The notes under the pieces are model-generated. The model ran no database searches. It was given only the letters and a program-made list of their open reading frames with translations, and had not been told where the DNA came from. From contig JAIDMV010000085.1 of NCBI GenBank assembly GCA_029050385.1, forward strand, positions 1 to 13,804: 13,804 nt of DNA. Direction: 5' to 3'. Position 1 is the first letter of the stretch; each line of letters starts with the position of its first letter. Position numbers and translations under genes: made by a program. This DNA is from Anaeroplasmataceae bacterium (GTDB lineage Bacteria; Bacillota_I; Bacilli_A; Acholeplasmatales; Anaeroplasmataceae). This document shows, one piece after another, positions 1 to 12,200 of this stretch.

Positions 1-1
1 C

Positions 2-36
2 CTAGTGCGCCAAATAGGAGGACTAGTGCGCCAAAT
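2..36. repeat. 21-bp-period tandem repeat, about 1.7 copies, cut by window edge
   Basis: CTAGTGCGCCAAAT occurs at 2-15 and again, identically, at 23-36. The two copies are separated by AGGAGGA, giving a period of 21 bp. The array probably continues left of the window, since the first base also fits a repeat copy. It is much richer in GC than the leader that follows. A 21-bp unit is seven codons, so it could be translated: the + frame from base 2 reads LVRQIGG-LVRQI and stops at TAA 50-52, and one minus frame reads FGALVLL-FGAL. It could equally be non-coding. I do not recognise it with certainty. The repeat itself is certain; its meaning is not. Confidence 0.85.
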
Positions 37-51
37 TTACAAAAAAAAATA

Positions 52-83
52 AAGTTTTGCAAATTTTAATGATGTATTATAGA
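52..83 (+). promoter_or_regulatory. Weak candidate sigma-A-type promoter for the giant gene
   Basis: TATTAT at 75-80 matches the TATAAT -10 consensus at five of six positions, but the hexamer 17 bp upstream (AAGTTT, 52-57) is a poor -35. The alternative pair is TTGCAA (57-62) with TATAGA (78-83), whose 15-bp spacer is short. Either would give a very short 5' leader of roughly 20-25 nt before the start codon. In AT-rich DNA such matches are expected by chance, so this is only the best candidate in the leader. Confidence 0.3.
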
Positions 84-96
84 TTTAGGATTCTAC

Positions 97-104
97 AAAG
101 GAGG
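97..104 (+). promoter_or_regulatory. Strong ribosome binding site AAAGGAGG
   Basis: AAAGGAGG is a near-perfect complement to the 16S rRNA 3' end. It lies 7 nt (105-111) before the ATG at 112, which is ideal spacing. It fixes the start of the giant reading frame; the next in-frame ATG (codon 9, base 136) has no comparable site. The strength of the site fits a Bacillota host. Confidence 0.92.
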
Positions 105-111
105 CCTTAAA

Positions 112-225
112 ATGAGAAAAATATGGAAAGGATTAATGCAAAGTAAGGTAAAACTACTCTCTGTTCTTTTTGCTGCAGTGGCAGTAGTGTGTCTTACTAC
201 AACTTTGGTATTGAATTTAACAATT
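112..225 (+). other. N-terminal export signal or signal-anchor (residues 1-38)
   Basis: Residues 1-14 carry five basic residues (R2, K3, K6, K12, K14). Residues 15-38 form one hydrophobic run (LLSVLFAAVAVVC followed by LTTTLVLNLTI), after which the chain turns polar (QPAGNDPSS). The hydrophobic run of about 24 residues is longer than a typical cleaved Gram-positive signal. No clear A-x-A cleavage site follows it, so an uncleaved N-terminal anchor is possible. C27 is preceded by A-V-V, which does not fit a lipobox because the -1 residue should be G, A or S. Confidence 0.85.
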
Positions 226-3200
226 CAGCCAGCTGGGAATGACCCTAGCAGTAAGCCAATCGGAAATACAGAGGCATACTATGATAATTTAGCAGATAAT
301 AATGCTATTGAAATGAAGTATCTAATGTTTGAAACGCATACTGCAGCTGATGCACCTAATAACAGTAAGGTAGCAGGTGTTTGGTGTAAGGGCATAGACG
401 TCAACCAGATTATTTCCGATTATGGTGCTAATCCTGGGCTTACGAACTACATTCAATCACATCCAGCTTTAATTATTCCAGCAACAACTGATGGATATGA
501 TACAGTGGTAGGTATAGATTTTTCTAATGTTGGTTGGAATAATCCAAATAAAAATTCGGGCGATACATTCTTACAAATCGTTTCACTTATTGAAGTGGTT
601 AAAATTCCAAAGTCAGTCCAATATATCACAGCGTATTCATTCAATAGCTTTACTAAGCTAGGATATTTTGAAACGCCATTTATTGGAACCTCTAGAGGAT
701 CTTCTGCTCGTGGTATTAATATGACTGCATATGATATCAAAGAATTTGAAAATGACCATGGACAAATTCCTACTAGTGATCCATTTGGTTCTATGTTTGG
801 TGAACACAACCCATTGTATCCAATGAGTGGATCTAGAACAGGACAAGGAGATACTGCCTCTTGGTTTAATTTTGCAGGTATAGATTATGAGCCAAGATTT
901 ATAGAATGGAAAGAACTTGATGAAAATAGTATCAAGTCTGAATGTTTTGGTTATTATATTCCTAATATGATTGACTATTTATATATAACAGATGAAAAAG
1001 CATTAGGTAATTACTCTCTTGCTAAGACGTCTGCAAGACATGTAGAAGTTACTGCTCAAGGTTCAGTCTTCTCTTTTGGTGCTTATACATTTGCTGATAG
1101 TGGAAAGTTAGGAGATCAGTTTTCTGATCCACAGCAAGGTCTTGAGACAATAAAGCTTAATATGAGTGGCTCTATTTCAATGAAGACAGGTACTTTCAAT
1201 ACATGTGAAACATTACAAAGTATTATTATTCCTCGTGCAAGTACAAATATTGAAATTCCAGATGCTTTCTTATATAACAACTTAAGCTTGAAAACTGTGT
1301 ATATGCCTGGAACAGTTACCTCAATTGGTAAAGCTTCCTTTATGGGCTGTGAGCAATTGGAAAGAATTGCAGTCTACACTGGTAATTCTTCAGAATTAAC
1401 TGGAGATTATGAGACAGATGTAGCAAATAATTTAGTAGTAAATAGTTCATATAAATTTGATATGCCTACAGGCTTAAAGTCTATTGGTGCTGATGCATTC
1501 AGAGATTGTAAGTCTTTTGATACAATTTATGTTCCAAATGCTGTAGAAACCATTGGTTTTGCAGCATATAGTGGATGTTCTAGCGTTGAAAGAGCAATCT
1601 TACCATTTGTTGGTGCACACGTTGGAAGATGTACAAGCTCTTGTGTAAATGAAGAAGGAAAAAAGGTACATCATGGATTATCTGGTTGGATTTTTGGAGA
1701 TGTATCTGGTAATGCAAACTGCTATGATGCAAGACAAAACTTTATAGATGAAACAGGTGCTTTAGCTACAAAGCCATTTACAATTCCAAAGAAATTAAAA
1801 GAAATTACTTTAACTAAAGAAACTCATTTGACTACAGGTTGTTTCCAAGGCTTAGCTAGTTTGCAAAGTATTACGATTAATGATGCTGTAGGTTCAAATA
1901 TAGTAGAAGGCTGTTTTGACCAATGCGGATCTTTACAACGTATGACTGTACCAGCAATTATTGGTGGTAATCTTGGAGCTTTCTTCAAGGGCTCAGAGAA
2001 GTTTGATGGAAGTGCTGTTACTGTAGGCTCATATCGTGTTCCTACAACCTTAAAAATTGTTCGTATCACAAATATGCAAAGAGCTGAAGGTCAACTATTC
2101 CACAATTGTTCAAATATTGAAACAGTAGAATTTTCTAATGTTACTAACTACTTTGGTCATGCAATTTTCTATAATAACCAATCCTTAAAGAATTTGACTG
2201 TGCCTATTGTCGGTATGCAACGTGGTGAATTTGATCCATATTACTATATGTGGTGGAGAGATATTCGCTATAGAAACTCTTTAATGTGGTTATTTAGTGA
2301 ATCTTTACAAACAGATGCTTATCAAAATACATCTCAATACTATAAACCTTATTCTACGGTTTATTATACACCATACATTCCAAATTCTTTAAAGAGTGTT
2401 ACGGTTACAAATGAATCTGAAATTGATTATCATGCATTCCGTGGTTTTACAGGATTAGAAAACATATCTATTACAAATGTACCAGATCATATTGATGAGG
2501 GTTCTTTCTGGAATTGCGGAAAGCTTCAATCTTTACAATTGCCATATATAGGTGCTAATTTAAATAGAAGTGGAGATGCAGGCTGGAGCCATGTTTTAGG
2601 TTTCATTTTTGGTAGAAATGCTTCTTATGGTAATTCCTATGCTGTTTCTCAATACTCAACTTACTATATTCCAAATGGATTGGAAACTGTTGAGATCGGA
2701 ACAACTGGTACAGAAGTTGCTTATCTATCTACAAAAGTATTTGATTATGCTTTCAGTGGATGTTCATCCATTAGATCAATTGACTTTAAGCATGCAGATA
2801 TCCAAACTTTAGGTACTTATGCATTTGCAAATTGTTCTAAATTAGAGGATGTAAATTATCCTAATGCACGTTATTCTCATGTAGGAAATTATGCATTCTA
2901 TAATTGTAAGACTTTAAAGAGAATGAAGAAGGCTGGAGATGCTCCAGATGAGAAGGGATTTATCCCAGATACTGTTAAGACTATCGGAAACCATGCTTTT
3001 GATGGTACCTCTGTAGGCTATTTAGATTCAGGTGCTTATGCAAATAATAGACTTGATTTGACATCTTATACATCAGTAGGAGACTATGCGTTTGCAAACT
3101 GTTTACAGATTGATGAGGTTGTTGTTCCTGAAAATCTAATCATTGGTTCAGGTTTATTTGCAGGTTGCTCTTATTTGACAAGTGCAACACTTCCTACAAA

Positions 3201-6200
3201 TAATAAAATGGTTACTCCATACATGTTCCAAAACTGTGTAAGTCTACCTGGTGTAGATATTACAGGTATTACGAATATTCCAGCAGGTATATTCTCAGGC
3301 TGTACAAATCTATCTTTTGCTAATGGATTGCTACTTAACCCTTCTATTAATAGTATTGGTGCATATGCCTTTGCAAAATGTAGTAGCTTAGAGCATTTTG
3401 AGTTACCTGCAGGCTTATACAGCATTGATGAAGGTGCATTCCAAGGCTGTAAGAACTTAGAATATTTAACTATTCCTCGTGAAACAAAGGTTATTAATCC
3501 TTATGGATGGAATAATTGTGATGATAACTTCTATTTCTATGTTTATGAACCAGAAGAGAAGTGGCCAAGCACTTGGGTATATAACTGGAACTGCTATTAC
3601 CCTGTTTATGTACTAGGTGATGTTGGTGAGGATGTATTTACATATACTTATGTAATTACTGAAAAGAGATATTATATTACTGGTATTACAAGAAAAGGAT
3701 ATGAAATGGGCTTGAGTGGTACTCTACGTATTCCTTCAAGACATGATGGTGTTGACGTTGTAGGTATTGATGAAACCTTACTTTCTGATACAGATAGGGC
3801 TGAAGGTGCTCAAAAGATTGCAACACAAACAGGCATTACTCGTGTAATTTTACCTAAGGGTGTTACAAAGATTGTAGGAAGTCCATTCCAAACTGGCCAA
3901 CGTGTTGATATTTATACAGAATACACAAAGGCAGAAATTCTTAAGATTTATAATGACAGTAAAGCTGCAATTGAAAAGGAATTCTTAGATTGGGAGAAAG
4001 AACAAGTTCACCCAATCCCAGAAGCTACGATTGAAAATAAGAGAATTGATTTATATAGTAAATTAATCGGCTGGAAGCCATTTGAAGAAAATGAAGATGG
4101 CATTGCTATGTCCGACGGTTCTGGAGATACTTGGGATACTCGTAACTGGACATCTGGTGGTATGCTTTATTATAAGGACTACTGGCAATATGGTACAGAA
4201 GCAGGTACATCATCTTTAGTTCCATATCTAAAAATTGATACATTTAAGTATGTATTTGATGAATATGAGGTAGAAAATACTTCTTATACAGGTTCTCCTA
4301 TAAAGGTACGTGTTGTAAGAATTCAACTACCTGGTGAAATCTTTATTAACGAAGGCTTAGACATTACTATCGATGAAATAATGTATATTTATGAAAGTGA
4401 TGTTAAGATTCTAAATTATGCTTATTCAAATAACGTGAATGTAGGAACTGCAAATGTTGCTGTTAGCATTAATCGTGATGAATTAGAGTATTATAATGAA
4501 AATCAATGGGGTCCAAGAGCTAAGCATCCATTATATTTGATAGGGACAACTACGCTTCATTATCAGATTTTACCAATCGAAATATTACTACTTGCTACTG
4601 CAAATGATGGTCTATATTACGAAAAAGAATATGATGGTAGTGTATTCTCATACTATCAGTGGCAATCTGGACAGATTTCTGGTTTAGAGGGCTATCCAGG
4701 TGCGTCATTTAGTGGTACTCTATCTTCAAACTCAGCAAATGCTGGTGAATATTATCCATATGATTTAGTATGGACTAAACCATGGCGAGTTATGTTAAAT
4801 AACATTGATGTAACTAAGAACTTTAGAGTTACTGTACAATTCTTTGTAGTGATTAATCCTATGGAAGTAGAGGTTGTATGGACTAGAGCCAAAGCACCAG
4901 TAGATGGACAGTATCTTTTAGCTAGTCTTTCTGATGCAACAAGACCAGATGGATCACCTATCTATTTATATCCATATATCGGTGGTGAAATCAAACCTAC
5001 TGCAGTTGCAAAGAAATATGGTACAGATGCTGAATATGTTCCAGGCTGTGATTTGCTTGTAAATCATATTAGCAATGCTGGTATTTATCCATATGAAAAA
5101 GAGGGTTTCCAAAATACATATCATATGTATGCATATGTAGCACCTTATGATGCAAATAACTATGTAATTCGTGCTACAGATAGAGATACAGGAGAAAAAT
5201 ATATTCCACAAGTTACTCTTGATGCTACTACAAGAATTGTAGCTATGGAGGGCTGGTATCGTGTTACAAAGGGAAGAATTGTTATTTCCTTCGACTTATC
5301 TGAACAAAACGCATATTTGATTTCTCCAGAAGAGAATGAATGGAGCTATACTTGGGGTTCAAAGTACCTAGGTAATGGTCAGTATGAAGATATGAATAAT
5401 CGTTTGTATATTTCAGGATTAGGTGAGAATTCTCGTTTTGTTGGTAAAATGGCTACCTCATCAGATTCTAAGGCTACATACGATTACAATAATACTCTAA
5501 CAGGTAATATTCAGTTTGAACAAAGCGGTACAGGTGTTTATGTACTTAGCTGGCAGACAATTTCCTTTGCTCATTCTTGGAATGGAAAGACAATCAATTA
5601 TACTGCAACAGAAGAAATGCCATTCTTAATTTGGAACCCAATTCTAGATATTGAAAACGAGAATGACTGTTATGATGTTGTTGTAGATGGACGTGTTCAA
5701 ATCATTTACAATCAGTTTGAACCAACCTTCTTTATCGGTTTAAATACAGAGAATTATGATACAATCAAAGATCCAAATTATATTACTGTTCCTGATGGAA
5801 AGAAATATAAGGATGTTTCAAGTGAAGGTGGAAGCGAATCTCAACGTGAATACTTATATTGGGAGTATGAAGTAGATGGTTCTGAATATCGTTTCTCTGC
5901 TGAAGATTTAAAGGTTTTAGCTAAGAATGTTCCTGGATATGCAAAGCTTTACCATAGCGATAATGGTGCAACTTTATCAGAGGACGAAGTAAAATTTGTT
6001 TCTCTAGGTGATCATGTATTCTCAGTTACATTTACTGCTAGACATTATGATGATATTCAATATAACATTTGGATTAATGCGGTTAGAAGCCACGTTAAAT
6101 TTGCGGATTTAAGCAAGGTTTACGATCGTACTCCTGTTGATATTGATACAAAAATTATAAAAATGGGTACAGATCAACGTCCGTTGATGTCAATTACCTA

Positions 6201-9200
6201 TATGGATCAATATGGTACAGTACTTTCTGAACCACCATCAACTGTTGGTAAGTATAAGGCTCATATTGTAGTACCTGAGGGTGAATTCTTCCACCCATTT
6301 GACGAGGTTATTGATTATGAAATCTATGCTCGTGTTGTTACAATTGATGTAACAGGCTCTATGACATTCACTAATCAGCCTTATCAAATTGATACATTGA
6401 CTTTAGATAACTTAACTACAGCAGTTCAAGGTCCAGATAAGGGATTATTAGATGGAGATCGTATGCAAGGTATTTTACAGACGACTTCATTTATACCAAA
6501 AGTTTATGATTCTAGTTTGAATAACACCTTTAAGTGGGCTGTACCATGGACAGTAGTTTATATTGGTACATATGATGATGTAAGTAGAAACTATAAAGTT
6601 GAATTGGCTGGTGCATTTGAAATTAAACCATTACAATTCAAATATAATGTTCGTGATGAAAGAGGAAATTATATTACAGATTTAGATGAAGAAGGTCATT
6701 TAATTCAAACTTTATTCTATGATTCAACATTCCATTCTATTTCAATTAATTTGACATACCCAGTGCCAGGAAACTATGCTCCTGCACCTACTTCAGATGT
6801 TGTAATTCGCTATAGCGATATTTCCCTTGCTGCAAATTCAGGCTCATGGTTAACAAGTCCATCTCCTGTAACTACGCCAGGAGAGCATAGGATTTACTTC
6901 ATGCTTAAGGCAGATTACTTTGAGACAATCATAGATTATGTTACAATTCATATTAAAGAATTAGAGATTATCTATGATGACCCTGCATGGAATGATGGCG
7001 ATGGTTTTGATGAGCGTTATACAATAGAATATTCAGGCGGCAATCAAACCTATATGATTAGTGTAATCAAGCCAAGCTTTAGTGCAACTGTTTATTATAG
7101 TGTTGATGGTGGTCCTGAAACTGAAGAAGCACCAATGTTTAAAGAAGTAGGAGAATATACGGTAAAATATCGTATTACAGCTCCTAACTATGAAGAAGTT
7201 ATAAATACTGTTGTTGTTCATGTGGTTCAACCAGGAGAAGAAATTCCATCAGATTGTTATGAATTTGAATACTTTAATGGTGTTTATGATGGAAATTCTC
7301 ATTCTGTTACTGCAAATTTCAAAACAGGCTTTATCAATAGTCAACCTTCTGGTTTCTGGTATAAGGTTCTATTCTCTATAGATGAGGGTAAGAATTGGAC
7401 AGAAGTGGCTCCTTCTTATACAGAAGTTGGCAAATATCGTGTAGATATTAAATATCAAGCTAGAGGCTATAGAGACGTTGTTATTGCTGGACAGATTATT
7501 ATTAAGGGTAAACCTTTATATTTATCAACAACAGAGTATAGAGGAGTATTTGATGGTAAGTATCATAATGCTGGCTTAACTACAAATCATGCTGGCTGCA
7601 GTGTTACTTATGATGAAGATACAGATAAGTACACATATACAGATGCTTCTGGTTCTGTTGAATTAAATCTACTTTATTCTTTAAATGCAAATGTTGCTGC
7701 AACTGATGCAGAAGAAGGCTGGATTTCTGGCCCAGGATTTAAAGATGTAGGTCTTTATACAGTTTATGTAAAGGTTGAGGCTGATAATTATGAGCCAACT
7801 ATCTTTGAAACATATACTCCAGTAGTAATTGAATTCTTGGAAAATCCATCTGCAAGTATGGATAGTCCACAAACATTTGAATATAGTAAGGCTCCATTGG
7901 AGGTAGAGCAAATTGAGATAGATACTGTTGCTGACGGTGTAAGAACTGCTTATTGGTATTCAGCACATTATGGTCTTGATGGTCAACCTGTTCAAGATAT
8001 GCCTGAAGAAAGAATAACAGCTCCACAGGAATTGGGTATTTACTATGTAAAAATCCATATTTCTCCAACAAAGAATACAGGTTCTGCTGATGTAGAAGGC
8101 TTTGTTGAGATTGTTCCTCGTAAACTTACTGTAAAGTGGGATTCTCCACAATACTATGATGGAAATATTAAAACTCCAAATGCGACTGTTGAAACAGGAA
8201 CTACGGATGAAATTTCCTTAATGTTTGAAGTTATAGGTGCTATACCACCAATTGAAGTAGGTAGCTATGACTTCAATGTTTGGATGGCTTATCCAAACCC
8301 TAACTACGTGTTAGATAGAGATCAATTTACATTAGAAATTATCAAACGTAATATTTTATTCAATTTACATGAGGATTTTGTAGTTAAAGATGACTTTAGT
8401 AAGTGGGTATATACAGATTCTCCTTCCTATGATAAGTCTGATCAATGTCCTGGTGATGACCATTGGCATTTATTAGGTGATCTTCATGGAACGGCTGAAA
8501 AGTATGTTGATGATGAGCTTGTTGAGATAACATATTCTGGATTAAGTCCAAATCACTTATTCTATATTGAAATGGAAACCTCTTCAGGACAACGTGGACA
8601 ATATCACTATTCAACAATTACAAATGACTTCTATATTAATAGTGTTCGTGTAATTAAGTGGGATATCTATGAAAAGGATGAAAATAACAGAATTAGGGAA
8701 CTATATGGTCAACCAGTTTCTGTTAAGGAATTCTATGATGTTGATTTTGATATTTTAATCAGTTTGACATATCCACAAATCGATTTATCAACATTAGATA
8801 TTATTACTGATTATGTTTATGATGGTCTTGCCCATACAATTTACATTAATGTACCTACAAAGTATGGTAGTGCATTTGTATATTATAAGGATGAAACAAC
8901 TGGAAGATATACAACAACACCACCAAGACGTACATTAGTAGGTGAATATCCTATTGAGTACTATGTAGGTGCAACTGGTTATGAAGATACATATGGAAAG
9001 GCAACTTTGAAAATTACTCCTGCTGATTTGTATATCACAGTTGGTGATTTGTATAAAGTATCCGATTCAACTAAGACACTTCATGAAAAATATGATGCAA
9101 CAAAGCATATCAATTCTTATGGAGTAACAAATATTCTTACAGCAGTTCCTCCTGTTCCTACACATATTCGTTACTATGACGCTAAAGTGTATAAGGAACA

Positions 9201-12200
9201 AGATATTCTACAATTGTATCGTAACTTTGATATTAATAGTCCTATCTATGCAAAAGGTGTAGATAACCTTCTAGATGCAGGTAAGTATTATTGTGTTGTA
9301 TATTATGAAGAGGATGACAATAGATGGCATGAATCATTTGCGATGAAGTATGTTGAGCTAAAACCAAGAGATATTTTGGTTGAATTTGCTCCAGGTACTG
9401 TTCCAGATATTACAATTACCTATAATGGTAAGCCTGTTATAATTCCTCTAACAAATGCAACAATTGACACTACGCCAGCAGCTCCAGGAGATACAGATGG
9501 TTTATTGCCAATTCATAGCATTACTACAACTGCAGATCGTATGAAGGAGTACTATGTACAAACCAATAGTGCGAATGCAGGTGTATATCCATTAGCTACA
9601 GGATTTGAATTCCTTGCTATTGATATCTATGAAATTGCTGGACATAAGTCAGTTAAGGCTTCTAACTATCACCCAGTATTAGTTGGTGATTTCCATGTTG
9701 AAATTTTAAAGAAGTATTTAGAAGACGATGAATTCTATTTATTGTTAGATGAATATACAAAGACATATGATGGTAAGGTTCATACTCCTGATTATTTCCC
9801 TAAAGATACATATGTATGTGCATCTGATGGTGAAATGAATATGACATTCTATCAAATTGACAATGAAGGTACACAAACTTATGTTCCTGGTGATCAGAAG
9901 AATGCAGGTACTTACCTAGTCATTTTGGGAATAGATGAAGGTACTAACTATTATTCATCCTATGCTTCTAATGCCCAATTAAAGGGTGATGGTACGCCAT
10001 ATTTGTCTTACCCAAGTGTTCAATATACAGCAAGAGTTAGTAAGAAGGTTGTAGATGTACACTGGGAAGGTTTAGAGCAAACCTTTAATGGTGAGATTCT
10101 ATATCCAAGACCAACCTTCATAGATGCTGAAACAGAACCAGGCACTGAAGTAGAGGTAGATTTAATGACACTTTACTATGATACTGATGTTTTTGATTTC
10201 ATTCCAAAGAATGTAATCAATGCTGGTGATTTCATGGTAGCAGCTAAATTTGATACCTCAACTATGGCTGGTAAAGAATATGAAAAGAACTATACATTAA
10301 GTAGAGAAACTGTTTCTACAATGTTCATTGTACATAAGTTAGTATTGGCGCTTCAACTTGGTGATGGTGGTAATTCTAATAAGATTACACATTACTCATC
10401 TCAAGCACCATGGCAATCTATAGTTTATACAACTCCAACAGCAGGAGCAGCTGAGTTTATTGCTGAAGGTGATGTTGATATTCAGACATGGATTGATAAT
10501 ATGAAGATTAGTTCTTTAGCAGATGATAATGCACCTGCTAGAGTTAGTACGATTTCTTATGCAGAAACAACCTATGTAGATCCAGAAGATTTCGTTTATG
10601 ACATTAGAATTCGCAATAAAGCAGGATTAGATGTAACTGATTCTATTGACTACAAGATTTTAGGCAGTGTAACTATTGTTGCAGATGAAATTGTCTATGA
10701 CTTGAAAGATCATATTACAGTAATGTATCGTGAAGTTAAGGGAACTAGTACAGTAGTTGGTTATAATTTGAATGAATTAAACTGCTTAACTGTTTATAAC
10801 CCTGCAAGATACAATATTGCTAACTATAGAATCGATGGTGAGATTCATAGTGAAAATGATCGTATTTCTCAAGCTGGTGATTACGTATTAACATTTGATA
10901 TCACTGCAGAAAATCGTATTACACGCTCTTGTACAGTTTATGTAACAATTCAAAAGCGTACAGCATATATGATTTTCAAAGAAGAATTGACGAAGACCTA
11001 TGATGGTGTTCCAGTAGATGTTGCTAAACTTATCAATTCAAATCTTTCTGGCTTCAATGGTACAATGAGTGATCTTCAATTCCAATATGTTGAAATTATT
11101 GATTCTCTTAACGAAGTACCACTAAATGAAGCTCCTAAGGCTGCAGGTAACTATAGAGTAGATATTATTTCTAAAGCAGATAATAATCCAACAACTGCAC
11201 AAAATTATACAGTTCTAGAGGTAAGCCAAACCTTCTCAATTTACCCAAGAGAAATTAATATTAATTATGAAAAGGATTTGGAATTACTAAATGACGAGCC
11301 TCTAGGAAAACCTTGGCGTGATGCTTTTGAAGCTTTATCTGGTGATATTACAGATATCGTTTCAGGAGATAAGCTATTCTATGAATTCAATTTAGCAAGC
11401 CTAGCAAGAGGAGAATTCGTTGCTAGAAGAACATTCAAGGAAAGCAAGAACCAAACTCAACAAGTATTTACATCTGATAATGCAGTCGAATTTACATTTG
11501 CATGGGCTGTTAAGCAGACCGATGATAAGGGTAATGTATTATATGAAGAGTTTGAATCACCAGCAGGTTCTGGTAATATGGTTCAACAAGCTATTGATAT
11601 TTCTAAGAACTATACAGTAAATTTAGCATTTAGATTATTAGTACACTATCCATATATTCCAGCAAATGTGATTGGTGAAACTGTAACCTATGATGGAAAT
11701 CCTCATCACGGAACTATAACCTTTGAGGATGATAAGGCAGGACGTTATTCTAAAGATTGGTATACAAATAATGTTCTTCAAACTTATTCAACAGATTTGA
11801 ATACATTGGCTACTTCAACAATTCATAATATTAATGATTTATCTTTCACAGAGCCAGGAAGTTATACAGTTTATTATAAGTTAACTATTGATCCATCTCT
11901 TACTGTTGTTAAGTACGAGGATATGGAAGGTTCATTTAATATTGTTATTAACAAGCTTGAACGTAATCTTACAATTACTCAACAAGATAAGGAATATGAT
12001 GGAGAACCAGCTGGTATGAAATTGTCTGGTACTACAACAGAACGTTGGTTCCCAGAGCATACATTAACTCTACCAATGACATCCGTTCCTGATAATTATG
12101 ATTTAGATGATGTTATATTAACTTATTCTCTAGGAGGAAAAGAATCTGTAGATCCAACTACTGGATGTATAGAGGCTGGTGTATATGAGTTTACACTAAT

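Noticed and set aside
37..70. A-run followed by T-rich DNA as a terminator of an upstream gene
   Set aside because: No stable GC-containing stem precedes a T-run on either strand. It is simply AT-rich leader sequence.
184..195. Possible lipobox around C27
   Set aside because: The residues before the cysteine are A-V-V. The -1 position should be G, A or S, and the cysteine lies inside the hydrophobic run instead of at its end.
453..846. Two overlapping minus-strand open frames (118 and 62 codons)
   Set aside because: They lie inside the giant + strand frame, lack convincing ribosome binding sites, and read like reverse-complement noise. The + frame here shows LRR motifs.
6961..7020. D/G-rich segment (WNDGDGFDE) resembling an EF-hand or dockerin calcium loop
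   Set aside because: It is a single copy, lacks the flanking helices and the regular D-x-D-x-D-G spacing, and sits in an interdomain loop of the Ig-like array.
7681..8151. Cluster of three overlapping minus-strand open frames
   Set aside because: They overlap each other in different frames opposite the Ig-like array. The + frame carries clear domain motifs, so these are shadows of AT-rich coding DNA.
11420..11620. Short + strand open frame in another frame (66 codons)
   Set aside because: Fully inside the giant gene, with no domain content or own leader. The same reasoning applies to 2609-2812 (+) and to the minus-strand frames at 1824-2069, 3171-3425, 4966-5211, 7033-7230, 8396-8617 and 12973-13257.
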